Positions 34,003 through 41,726 of a DNA stretch of 49,524 nucleotides are shown here, in pieces. The position numbers and the translations under genes are program-made. The notes under the pieces are model-generated. The model worked only from the letters and a program-made list of their open reading frames with translations, had not been told where the DNA came from and did no database searches. Each line of letters starts with the position of its first letter. Position 1 is the stretch's first letter. This DNA is from Burkholderiales bacterium UBA2647 (GTDB lineage Bacteria > Pseudomonadota > Gammaproteobacteria > Burkholderiales > Burkholderiaceae_E): positions 5,649-55,172 of the forward strand of contig DENJ01000114.1 in assembly GCA_002359635.1 (NCBI GenBank). Reading direction: 5' to 3'.

Positions 34003-35097
34003 CTAGCGAATCGTCTGTTCGCTTGTATGATCAAAAAAATGGAGCTTTTCTGGGGTGAGTGCTAATTTGACCTGATCGCCTGGACGAACCCTTAGGGTCG
34101 GTTCAACACTGGCAACAAAAGCAGCATCCCCGCAGCGCACATCGAGCAGGATTTCGGATCCAAGCTGTTCGGCCACCTCAACGCTTGTCATGAAGCAAAT
34201 ACCCGCAGGGTCATCTGGCCGAGCTGTTCGGAGGTCTTCCGGACGAATACCAAGCCACACAGTCTGGTTGTTGTAGGGTCGTAGTGCCGATAAGAGCCGC
34301 GAGGGAACGTCAATGCTGAAGCCCTCTTGCCGGGCTATTGCCCGATCATCGCTGAAAACAATCTGCGCATTGGCGAAATTCATGGCGGGCGAGCCGATGA
34401 AACCGGCGACATACTTGTTCGCTGGATGACTGTACAAGTCAAAGGGTTCACCTACCTGCTGAATCAAGCCGTCGCGCATGACAACCACACGGTCTCCCAA
34501 AGTCATGGCTTCCACTTGATCGTGGGTGACGTAGATTGACGTGGTTTCCAAGCGAGCGTGGAGCTTTTTTAACTCAACACGCATTTGTACCCTGAGCTTG
34601 GCGTCCAAATTCGATAACGGCTCATCAAACAAGAACACCTGAGGATTCCGCACGATGGCTCGGCCTAGCGCAACCCTTTGACGCTGACCACCGGAAAGTT
34701 GACGGGGCTTTCGATGCAAATGGTCGTTAATGCCCAAAATCCCTGCTGCATCCTTCACCCGGCGCTCAACCTCTTCGGCAGGGAACTTCCGCATGCGCAG
34801 TCCAAAAGCCATGTTGTCAAACACGCTCATGTGCGGGTATAGCGCATAGTTCTGAAAGACCATGGCGATATCCCGATCCATGGGCGGCAATTCATTGACC
34901 ACCAAATCGCCAATCGCGATCTCACCGGAGGTAATGCTCTCAAGGCCTGCGACCATGCGAAGCGTTGTGGTCTTCCCGCAGCCTGAGGGTCCCACCAGCA
35001 CAACGAATTCGTGATCATTGATCTCCAGACTAACGCCCTTGACCGCGTGAAAATCATCATAATGTTTATGTACATCGCGAATGCTCACGCTTGACAT
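34003..35097 (-). CDS. Sugar ABC transporter ATPase, MalK/UgpC type
   Basis: A 364-residue ATPase of the CUT1 family. Walker A GPSGCGKTTT, Q-loop VFQNYALYPHMSV, signature LSGGQRQRVALGRAI, Walker B VFLFDEPLSNLDAKLR and the switch YVTHDQVEAMTLGDR are intact. The C-terminal regulatory TOBE/OB domain (about 240-364) contains VWLGIRPEDLR and VEPTLRVRPGDQVKLALTPEKLHFFD. It lies 7 bases after the MalG-type permease gene and forms the ATPase dimer on the cytoplasmic face. The substrate (sugar, glycerol phosphate or polyol) cannot be told. Confidence 0.93.
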   Translation of the reverse strand: MSSVSIRDVHKHYDDFHAVKGVSLEINDHEFVVLVGPSGCGKTTTLRMVAGLESITSGEIAIGDLVVNELPPMDRDIAMVFQNYALYPHMSVFDNMAFGLRMRKFPAEEVERRVKDAAGILGINDHLHRKPRQLSGGQRQRVALGRAIVRNPQVFLFDEPLSNLDAKLRVQMRVELKKLHARLETTSIYVTHDQVEAMTLGDRVVVMRDGLIQQVGEPFDLYSHPANKYVAGFIGSPAMNFANAQIVFSDDRAIARQEGFSIDVPSRLLSALRPYNNQTVWLGIRPEDLRTARPDDPAGICFMTSVEVAEQLGSEILLDVRCGDAAFVASVEPTLRVRPGDQVKLALTPEKLHFFDHTSEQTIR

Positions 35098-35104
35098 GTG
35101 CTGT

Positions 35105-35956
35105 CTATCCTTTCACCGACCCAGTTAAACCAGATACATAGTGCTCGACAAAAAACGAATAGGCGATCGCCACCGGTATTGACCCGAGCAAAGCGCCGGC
35201 CATTAGCGGTCCCCAGAAAAACACATCGCCCCGAATCAGTTCAGACACCACCCCGACCGGAACGGTTTTTTGCTCTGGACTTGACAAGAAAACCAAGGCG
35301 TAAATGAATTCGTTCCAAGACAGGGTGAATGCGAAAATACCCGCCGACAGGATTCCCGGGACGGCAACGGGCAAAACGATATAAACCATCGCTTTCCATC
35401 GCGATGCGCCGTCGATACGGGCGCATTCTTCAAGTTCTTTGGGGATCGCTTTGAAGTAGCCCATCATCAGCCATGTACAGAAAGGAATCAGAAAGGTTGG
35501 ATAGGTAAGGATGAGAGACCAGGGCGTATCACCGATCTTGTAGGTGCGAATGATTTCTGATAACGGTATAAACAGCAGTGTTTGTGGCACAAGATATGTG
35601 ATGAAAATTGCGCTGCCCAGAGACCCGGCAAACCGGAAATTCAGGCGCGATAAGGCATACCCTGCAAAGACGCCGCAAATCAGTGAAATGATGGTGGACG
35701 CTGAGGCGATAAACATGGTGTTCCACAGCCAGGTTGTGAACACGGTTTCGTTGAAGAGAAATTTGACATGGGTCAGGGTGGGTTCCCAGGTCCAAAACGG
35801 CGTGTAATTGGCTGCCCGCCAAGGTCGATAGAGTTCAGCGTCCGGTCTGAAAGTCGTGATGATCATCCAGTAAAACGGAAACAGCAGGAAGACCAGAAAC
35901 CCCGCCAATGGCACGCGAAAAAAGACCCAACGACGCCAGGCCGCACCCTCAATCAT
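35105..35956 (-). CDS. Sugar ABC transporter permease, MalG type
   Basis: A 283-residue permease with six predicted membrane helices. The EAA loop that docks on the ATPase is visible as FKAIPKELEECARIDGASRWKAMVYIVLPVAVPGI. The N-terminus (RVPLAGFLVFLLFPFYWMIITTFRP) and C-terminus (FFVEHYVSGLTGSVKG) are typical of the MalG/UgpE branch of CUT1 systems. It overlaps the preceding permease by one base (TGATG). Confidence 0.93.
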   Translation of the reverse strand: MIEGAAWRRWVFFRVPLAGFLVFLLFPFYWMIITTFRPDAELYRPWRAANYTPFWTWEPTLTHVKFLFNETVFTTWLWNTMFIASASTIISLICGVFAGYALSRLNFRFAGSLGSAIFITYLVPQTLLFIPLSEIIRTYKIGDTPWSLILTYPTFLIPFCTWLMMGYFKAIPKELEECARIDGASRWKAMVYIVLPVAVPGILSAGIFAFTLSWNEFIYALVFLSSPEQKTVPVGVVSELIRGDVFFWGPLMAGALLGSIPVAIAYSFFVEHYVSGLTGSVKG

Positions 35957-36870
35957 CAGCGCACCTCGACCCTTCGAATATACAAAAGTTGACCCACGAC
36001 GATCAGCATCAGGATCGGGAACATCGCGAGAGATACCGCAGCGCCCTGGCTCAGTAAGCCCGTGCCGACACCGAGCTGGTAGGCATAGGTTGAAAATAGG
36101 TGCGTTGCGTTAGCTGGTCCACCGCCGGTAAGCACATAAACAATTTGGAAGTCGGCAAAGGTCTGGATCACCGAGAACAGCACCACAACCATGGTGACCG
36201 GCAATAGCAAGGGCCAGGTGATGTACCAAAAGCGCTTTAAGGGCGTCGCTCCGTCGATGGCCGCCGCTTCATTGAGATCGGGACTGATGGTTTGCAGGCC
36301 CGCAAGCAAGGAGATTGCAAAAAAGGGCACGCCCCGCCAGATGTTGACCACGATGATCGAAAACATCGCGAGCTCAGGATCTCCAAGCCAGTTGACCGCC
36401 GAGCTGATGAGGCCAAGCTTGTAAAGCATCCAGTTCAAGACGCTGAACGTGGGATCGAACATCCACTTCCAGGCGAAGGTCGATAACACCGTTGGAATGA
36501 TGAAGGGCAGCAGAATAAAGGCGCGGGTGAAGGCCTTGAATCGAAACGATCGATTCAAGAGAAGTGCTAACCAAAGGCCAAGACCAAGCTTGAATACGGT
36601 GGTGACCAGGGTGTACCAGCAGGTATTCCATACAACAAGGTGAAAAATCGGGTCGCTTAAAAGTCGTTCGAAATTTTGAAAACCGACAAAAGGTCCCTCG
36701 ACCCCCACGCGTGTGTCGGTGACCGACAGGAGCAAGCCTCTGATGAAGGGGTAGGCGATAAAGAGCCCAAGCAAGACCATGGTGGGCAACAAGAGCAAAA
36801 AGGCAAGATTGCCTTCGTTTTCAAGCGGTCGCCAACGGACTTGGGGTCGGATTTTTGTGATGGAACTCAT
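35956..36870 (-). CDS. Sugar ABC transporter permease, MalF/UgpA type
   Basis: A 304-residue permease with six predicted helices. Typical stretches: LAFLLLLPTMVLLGLFIAYPFIRGLLLSVTD near the N-terminus and the EAA loop GLQTISPDLNEAAAIDGATPLKRFWYITWPLLLPV. It pairs with the MalG-type permease to form the channel. It lies 82 bases after the binding-protein gene; that gap carries a strong hairpin. Confidence 0.93.
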   Translation of the reverse strand: MSSITKIRPQVRWRPLENEGNLAFLLLLPTMVLLGLFIAYPFIRGLLLSVTDTRVGVEGPFVGFQNFERLLSDPIFHLVVWNTCWYTLVTTVFKLGLGLWLALLLNRSFRFKAFTRAFILLPFIIPTVLSTFAWKWMFDPTFSVLNWMLYKLGLISSAVNWLGDPELAMFSIIVVNIWRGVPFFAISLLAGLQTISPDLNEAAAIDGATPLKRFWYITWPLLLPVTMVVVLFSVIQTFADFQIVYVLTGGGPANATHLFSTYAYQLGVGTGLLSQGAAVSLAMFPILMLIVVGQLLYIRRVEVR

Positions 36871-36890
36871 CTCAATAACAAGAGGCTCTG

Positions 36891-36917
36891 CAGGCGGGGC
36901 AGACGAGCCCCGGCCTG
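36891..36917 (-). promoter_or_regulatory. Intercistronic hairpin between binding protein and permease
   Basis: CAGGCGGGGC (36891-36900) can pair with GCCCC-G-GCCTG (36907-36917), a 10-bp GC-rich stem with one bulge and a 6-base loop. There is no T-run. Hairpins at this place in sugar ABC operons usually protect the binding-protein mRNA and so raise its level over the permeases; this is inferred by analogy with malE-malF. Confidence 0.5.
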
Positions 36918-36952
36918 TCAGCGATCAAGCGTCGATGCTTCGCTTAATCAGA

Positions 36953-38257
36953 TCAAACGTAGATTTTCTTCAATTGTGCATCGCAGGCCGCCACGGCCTC
37001 TTCAGCTTTTTGCCCCTTGATGGCTGCGGCAAACATGTTGCCGATCAAATACTTGGTGAGGACTTCGGCGGCCTTTGCGTTGGGCTCGCCCGGATAGCCG
37101 GGGGTGAGACCTTGTTGGCCCGCCACGGCGAATGGCGCCATCACCGGATCCTTCTTCCACAGAGCATTGGTTTCCCAGCTTGGTGTGCCCGGGGTATAAA
37201 AGCCTTGGGCAGTCTCGAACCAGCGGCCATAGTTTTCGGCTTTCATGATGAAGCGTACCAAGTCCTTGGTGGCCTTCACCTGCTTCGAATATGAGGGGAT
37301 CACATGCGAGGTGAAGGTGTGAAAACCAAACTGACCTTTGGGCCCTGCAGGTAGCGGCGCATGGGCAATATCATCTTTGAGGGGGGCACCGTTCGCTTGT
37401 TTATAAGCATCGGGTTTTCTCAGGGATTCAATATAAATGGATGCGCCATTGAGCGTGGAACAAATCGTACCGGCAAGGAAGGCCCGATTGTTGGAGGCAT
37501 CGTCCCAGGCGAGACCACCTTCATCGAAAGCATCCTTCCAGGCTGCAGCGATCCAACGCACCGCTTCAACGGTTTCCTTGGAATTGATGATCACGGCACC
37601 CCGGCTGTCGAGCTCCGCACCACCGAAGGACCACAACAAAGGGTAGGCAAAGGTCGGTGGATCCCCGAAGGATTGGCCGAACGATTGTCCGATCGGATAG
37701 CCCTTCGCCTTGAGTTTCTTGCCGGCATCGCGATACTGGTCCCAGGTCTTGGGAAAGCTGCTGTAGCCAACCTCGGCGAACCATGACTTTCGGTAGGCAT
37801 TCATCGCGCCAATCAGCGCCATAGGTACCGAAAAGAAACGGCCTCCCGAGGAACAATTGGCAGAGGCCACTTTGTACCAGCTACCCTGCGCTTTAGCGAT
37901 CTCCTCGGCCACATCGGAGACATCAGCAAGGCTTGCCCGATAAAGATGGGGGTGATTGTTGAAGAGCATCATCAAATCGGGACCCGCGCCTGATTGGATA
38001 CCCGAGGTGATACGGGGTTGGAGATCGTTACCGTTGACGGTTTCATAACGGATCTTTACCCCAAGTGCTTTCTCGGCATCGGGAATGATGTTTTGTCGAA
38101 AGAGCTGGTCACAGGCAGGGACGAAGTCGTTCCATCTTAGCCAGTGCAGATTCGTGCCCTGTGCGAAAGCGGGCGCCTGACGCGAGGCAAGAATGCCTGC
38201 CATGCCTGTGGTGCCAGCCATTTCCAAAAAATGACGTCGCTTGTTGAGTTTTTTCAT
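36953..38257 (-). CDS. Extracellular sugar-binding protein of the CUT1 ABC system
   Basis: A 434-residue family-1 solute-binding protein. The N-terminus (KRRHFLEMAGTTGMAGILASRQAPAFA) has a twin arginine followed by x-F-L, so export by Tat is possible. Mature stretches typical of the family are GNDLQPRITSGIQSGAGPDLMMLFNNHPHLY, FAGT-like AFLAGTICSTLNGASIYI, and NYGRWFETAQGFYTPGTPSWET. AAGGAGG lies 4 bases before the ATG. It is the first gene of the operon binding protein-permease-permease-ATPase. A long stem-loop lies in its 5' leader. Confidence 0.92.
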   Translation of the reverse strand: MKKLNKRRHFLEMAGTTGMAGILASRQAPAFAQGTNLHWLRWNDFVPACDQLFRQNIIPDAEKALGVKIRYETVNGNDLQPRITSGIQSGAGPDLMMLFNNHPHLYRASLADVSDVAEEIAKAQGSWYKVASANCSSGGRFFSVPMALIGAMNAYRKSWFAEVGYSSFPKTWDQYRDAGKKLKAKGYPIGQSFGQSFGDPPTFAYPLLWSFGGAELDSRGAVIINSKETVEAVRWIAAAWKDAFDEGGLAWDDASNNRAFLAGTICSTLNGASIYIESLRKPDAYKQANGAPLKDDIAHAPLPAGPKGQFGFHTFTSHVIPSYSKQVKATKDLVRFIMKAENYGRWFETAQGFYTPGTPSWETNALWKKDPVMAPFAVAGQQGLTPGYPGEPNAKAAEVLTKYLIGNMFAAAIKGQKAEEAVAACDAQLKKIYV

Positions 38258-38869
38258 CCCGCCTCCTTGGGGTTCGTGGACTCAGTGCCGTAGTGGCTCG
38301 GCGACCTGAGTCTCAGGTTGTTTTGGTCGATTCTTGTAATGATTCATCATGCTTTGCCAATGCCCATGCGGTCAACTGTTCCTCCGGATAAATCACCCTG
38401 AGGGCTGCGCCATTGGTCGGCTAGAGACTTCCTGACGAACGGACTTGCGGCTTTCGAGAAGGAGGCGGTATCTTCGCCGGTTTTTTCTCGTTACTGGGTA
38501 AAGCGCCAATTTGGGCAACTGTCCTCGGCAGGAGTCTTGCGGCTGCGTCATGCCGTTCAGACTTTCTTCAAGCGAGCGTTGCGTCGCGTCAATCCATCCG
38601 GGCACGCGGCAAATTTCGATGCGATGCGCAAGAAGTCCGGGCCCGCGAGGCATCCGCTTTACGGACTAGATCGTGATTTTTTTAGGATCGATTTTTAGTC
38701 GACCATGGTCCGGGTTTTGCCTGGCGGGATGCTTGCTGCTTCGGGCGCCGAAACTTCGATGAAAATGACAAGCTTCACTTGAATCTTGCATGTAGAATTC
38801 GGTATGCTTGGGACTTGGGAACAACACCTAAAATGATAAAAAAAAGAATAGTTTGGTGACGAATACCGG
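38258..38869. other. Intergenic stretch of 612 bases with a leader hairpin and an open frame
   Basis: Between the divergent binding-protein and GNAT-like genes. Near 38279-38312 GACTCAG and CTGAGTC flank GCCG and CGGC, a large stem-loop about 22-55 bases upstream of the binding-protein ATG. On the plus strand a frame from about 38390 to 38700 is open for about 100 codons without an ATG near its beginning, ending …HPLYGLDRDFFRIDF; it may be a gene remnant or chance. I see no other convincing gene; an 86-codon minus-strand frame here has low-complexity basic composition. Confidence 0.35.
38779..38808 (+). promoter_or_regulatory. Possible sigma-70 promoter of the GNAT-SET pair
   Basis: TTGAAT (38779-38784) and TATGCT (38803-38808) are separated by 18 bases and lie about 60 bases upstream of ATG 38870. 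Two to three mismatches to consensus in total; supported only by position. Confidence 0.3.
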
Positions 38870-39784
38870 ATGTCTTTAGAAAAGCCAGCACCAAAGTCAT
38901 TTTTTGAGCAGTGTTCTGATTCGATGCAGTCGGGGCGGTCGTATCGCCTGGGACATCAGAGCTGGACCGCCTCCAATCTTTACATTCACAGCTATCACGA
39001 CGAGATTGCCTACTTCACAACCCGATGGGATGCCCTTTGTCCCTACATCGATGTCAATGAGGCGATGTTGCGGATCGCTCCGCAACCGCTGCTCATCTAC
39101 GCCTTGCCTCCCGAGAGTGACTGGGGGCATCCAATCCGTGATGCCTACGGCCTGGTCGCCGTCAGAGAGCCTGGTTACTGGGATGACACGCGAAGGGCTC
39201 GAAAGTTTAAGGAGTTGAGGCAAAAGCATCGCCACTTTGAGCACACGGTTCAGTGCATACCGGGCAGCCTGCTCACCGCCGCCGACGTTTACGCTTGGGG
39301 CAGTGAGCATTTCTCGAGGTTCGGCATTGATCCGGCTGAAGTGGACGGCTTTCTCGACTATGTGAGTGAGCTCGATGTGCTTGTTTTCCAAGTCCGTAGC
39401 AAGCATGGCGACACGGTGTTAACCGATGTGTCGATGATTCTGCCCGACCGAAGCCAAGTCTATGGGAGTTTCTGCCAGTGGAATCCCAATTATAGGAATT
39501 TTTCGCCAGGCCTTTACGCCTGTTTGCTGGCCGCACAGTGGGCCTTCGATGAAGGGTACGAATACTATAACTTAGGGCCTGTAGGCGATTTTCCCTACAA
39601 GCGCTTGTTCGTCAATCAGGTGGAACCGATTTTCTCCCTGGCCCTATGCCCGAGCGAGCATCCCCTGATGCTTGATCGAAGCTCGCCCCTCCATACGGAT
39701 TTCTGTCCCACGGACTGGAACCGCCTGGAACGCCATCCCAACAGGGTTTGGAACGCAGCCGATTTTCTGTTGCCGGTTGTTTGA
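38870..39784 (+). CDS. GNAT/FemAB-like transferase of unknown substrate
   Basis: A 304-residue soluble protein. The C-terminal half reads like a GNAT or FemAB-like acyl/aminoacyl transferase: a strand (VLTDVSMILPDRSQVYGSFCQWNPNY), then FSPGLYACLLAAQWAFDEGYEYYNLGPVGDFPYKRLFV, close in pattern to the SPGxYA...GxxYYxLG segment of bacterial aminoacyl-tRNA-protein transferases. The N-terminal half is rich in Tyr, Trp and His. I cannot assign a substrate. The ribosome site is weak. The SET-domain gene starts 29 bases after its stop, suggesting an operon and a shared target. Confidence 0.6.
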   Translation: MSLEKPAPKSFFEQCSDSMQSGRSYRLGHQSWTASNLYIHSYHDEIAYFTTRWDALCPYIDVNEAMLRIAPQPLLIYALPPESDWGHPIRDAYGLVAVREPGYWDDTRRARKFKELRQKHRHFEHTVQCIPGSLLTAADVYAWGSEHFSRFGIDPAEVDGFLDYVSELDVLVFQVRSKHGDTVLTDVSMILPDRSQVYGSFCQWNPNYRNFSPGLYACLLAAQWAFDEGYEYYNLGPVGDFPYKRLFVNQVEPIFSLALCPSEHPLMLDRSSPLHTDFCPTDWNRLERHPNRVWNAADFLLPVV

Positions 39785-39813
39785 GTGTTGCGAGCGAGCT
39801 GCCATTTAGCGCA

Positions 39814-40257
39814 ATGACGCGTCAATCGAGTCGCCAAGATTCCGGGCTTTCAGGCGCGCTACTGCGGGCGCTTCGCGATGAGCTTTATTGCGAATTACGA
39901 CCCTCGGCGCGGCATGGCATCGGTGTCTTTGCCATTCGCAGGATTCCAAAAGGTATCGACCCGCTGGTGAGTCGGCTAAAGCATCGTGAGCTGAGGCTGA
40001 GCCATGAGCAGGTGGAGACGCTGCCGCAAGCGATTCAAAAAACTCTAAGCATGTTTTGTTACTACGATGAGAAGGGTTTTCTTGTTCCCAGCACAGGCTT
40101 AAATGTTGTTGACATGGCGATCTACCTCAATCACGACAAGGCGCCCAATCTTCGCATGCAAGCTGACGGAAGCTTCAAAAGCCTGGTGAGTATTCGCAAG
40201 GGCGAGGAGTTAACCATGGATTACGACCATAGTTTTGGTGCGGTTCACCGGTTCTAA
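39814..40257 (+). CDS. Small SET-domain protein (lysine methyltransferase-like)
   Basis: A 147-residue protein made of little more than a SET domain. Seen: the opening RPSARHGIGVFAIRRIPKGID (SAM-binding GxG strand), the VVDMAIYLNHDKAPNLRM motif corresponding to the NHxxxPN signature, and the closing IRKGEELTMDYDHSFG for the ExxxxDY motif. SET proteins transfer a methyl group from S-adenosylmethionine to lysine in proteins. Bacterial members of this size are mostly uncharacterised. ATG 39814 is preferred over TTG 39748, which would overlap the upstream gene. The post-SET cysteines are absent. Confidence 0.8.
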   Translation: MTRQSSRQDSGLSGALLRALRDELYCELRPSARHGIGVFAIRRIPKGIDPLVSRLKHRELRLSHEQVETLPQAIQKTLSMFCYYDEKGFLVPSTGLNVVDMAIYLNHDKAPNLRMQADGSFKSLVSIRKGEELTMDYDHSFGAVHRF

Positions 40258-40274
40258 GGCTCATTTGGCTCGGC

Positions 40275-40700
40275 TCATGCATGGGGCACCTCGAGTTCGA
40301 GCAATTCAAAGTAGTCCGCATCGAGTTCGAAATTGTGCTTCAAAAAGTCCGGGTTTTTCTTTTTGAGTTGTTGCAACCGCTTGTCGACCCTTAGGAAATG
40401 CCGCTGTGCCTCGCTGCCGTCAACGCGAAGATCATGCTGATATTGTTCGTAAAGCGGGCAGTCGGCATCAAAATAATAGCGGTCTTCGACCGGATCGAAG
40501 GATAGCGGATATTGTTCGCATGCAAATGGCTTTTCTTGGCCAAGCTTGCAACCTGCGTGCGCTAAGAATTGGCATTGTGATTCGATGACCAGCCGATGCC
40601 AACGCTTCCTTTCCGGGGGCAGCAAAGGAATCTCAAGTGCAGGGTAGCCTGGGTTGACATGACAGCACTTCCTGCAGACTTTGCAATGATCAAAAGGCAC
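40275..40700 (-). CDS. YkgJ-type cysteine-cluster (Zn/Fe-binding) protein
   Basis: A 141-residue protein. CKVCRKCCHVNPGY near the N-terminus and the later CQFLAHAGCKLGQEKPFACEQYPL give the spaced cysteines of the YkgJ/UPF0153 family, thought to bind zinc or an iron-sulfur cluster. The rest is charged and helical. The family function is unknown. GTG 40700 is the start, about 9 bases after AGGAG. It is convergent with the SET gene, with a 17-base gap. Confidence 0.8.
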   Translation of the reverse strand: MPFDHCKVCRKCCHVNPGYPALEIPLLPPERKRWHRLVIESQCQFLAHAGCKLGQEKPFACEQYPLSFDPVEDRYYFDADCPLYEQYQHDLRVDGSEAQRHFLRVDKRLQQLKKKNPDFLKHNFELDADYFELLELEVPHA

Positions 40701-40960
40701 GCGTTAGCTCTCCTGATTCGATTGAAAGGCAAGACAAGCGCTTACTCAAGCCCTGTTTCATTTGCTTGCAGTATGGGATGGTTCATGGCACGGACAGTCG
40801 GGGGTTTGGTAGGCAATCGATCGTCCAGATCCCATCCTTGGTATCGTGAACCTTGCATCATTCATCGGGCCATTGCAAAAAAGCAAGTTTATGCACATGT
40901 TGTCCTTATTATGGGGCAAGTGTATCGGTGATATTGTCAAAACGGACGGAGGAGATCGTT

Positions 40961-41341
40961 ATGATTTGCGGCATGAACCATTTCACGATTACAGCGGAGG
41001 ACCGGGAAAAAACGCTCGCGTTTTATTGCGGATTACTTGGACTAGAGGAAGGGCCTCGACCCGATTTTTCGTTTCCTGGTGCCTGGCTGTATGTAGCGGG
41101 CCAACGCGAGGCGGTTCTACATATTTACTGGGATCGCCCGATGCCTGCTAACCCGACGGGCGTGATTGACCACATGGCTTTTTCCGCTAAAGGTTTGCGC
41201 AGTGTGAAAGAGCGCTTCGATGCAAGCGGTATTCCCTACGAATTACGCCAGCAAGCCGGCACAGGATTGTGGCAATGCTTCAGTACCGACCCGAACGGCG
41301 CACGCGTTGAACTCGATTTCTCAGCTGACGAGACGTTGTAG
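40961..41341 (+). CDS. VOC-family (glyoxalase/dioxygenase superfamily) protein
   Basis: A 126-residue single VOC module with two beta-alpha-beta-beta-beta halves. Seen: GMNHFTITAEDREKTLAFYCGLLGLEEGPRPDF, a first metal-ligand His in MNHF, WLYVAGQREAVLHIYW, IDHMAFSAKG with the second His, and DPNGARVELDF with the terminal Glu. The ligand set His/His/Glu is complete, so a metal-dependent enzyme is likely. The substrate is unknown. ATG 40961 follows GGAGGAG by about 7 bases; the longer in-frame start at 40853 is discarded. Confidence 0.87.
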   Translation: MICGMNHFTITAEDREKTLAFYCGLLGLEEGPRPDFSFPGAWLYVAGQREAVLHIYWDRPMPANPTGVIDHMAFSAKGLRSVKERFDASGIPYELRQQAGTGLWQCFSTDPNGARVELDFSADETL

Positions 41342-41343
41342 GG

Positions 41344-41697
41344 CTAGACGAGACCACCGTTGGCTTGAATCACTTGACCGTCAACCCAGGTTGCTTGCGG
41401 CGATAACGGAAAGGCGAGTACATCTGCGATCTCATGGGCCTGCCCGATACGATTCATTGGGCTCATGGCAGCTGACTTCGCCTTCGCTTCTTCGGTTTTT
41501 CCTGATCTGAAGAGCTTCGTGTCGACGGGCCCTGGTGCAAGGGCATTGACCAGGATTGATCGAGGTGCCAACGCTTTGGCCAGCGAGCGAATAAGGCATT
41601 CCACGGCAGCTTTGCTGGCGCTGTAGGGGCCGAGTCCTGCAAGCGGGTGGCGAATAAGTGACGTGGTGAGTGCAACAATCCGCCCGCCATCGCTCAC
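41344..41697 (-). pseudogene. Short-chain dehydrogenase, 5'-truncated
   Basis: The frame encodes about 117 residues matching only the C-terminal half of an SDR: GGRIVALTTSLI (catalytic-serine strand), the YSASK active-site Tyr/Lys, VNALAPGPVDTKL, and the end WVDGQVIQANGGLV. The cofactor-binding first half (GxxxGxG, NAG) is absent. An in-frame stop lies three codons upstream of the GTG at 41697, and the lyase gene's stop follows at 41727, so there is no room for the missing 130 residues. It is most likely a remnant left by a deletion or rearrangement near 41700. It could be translated but lacks a cofactor site. Confidence 0.8.
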
Positions 41698-41726
41698 CGC
41701 TAGTCAAAACTAAATCCACCGTATAT

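Noticed and set aside
33760..34065. A 101-codon plus-strand frame in the aceA upstream region
   Set aside because: It runs through an operator-like dyad and the antisense side of a strong terminator, and its basic, Cys-rich composition looks random.
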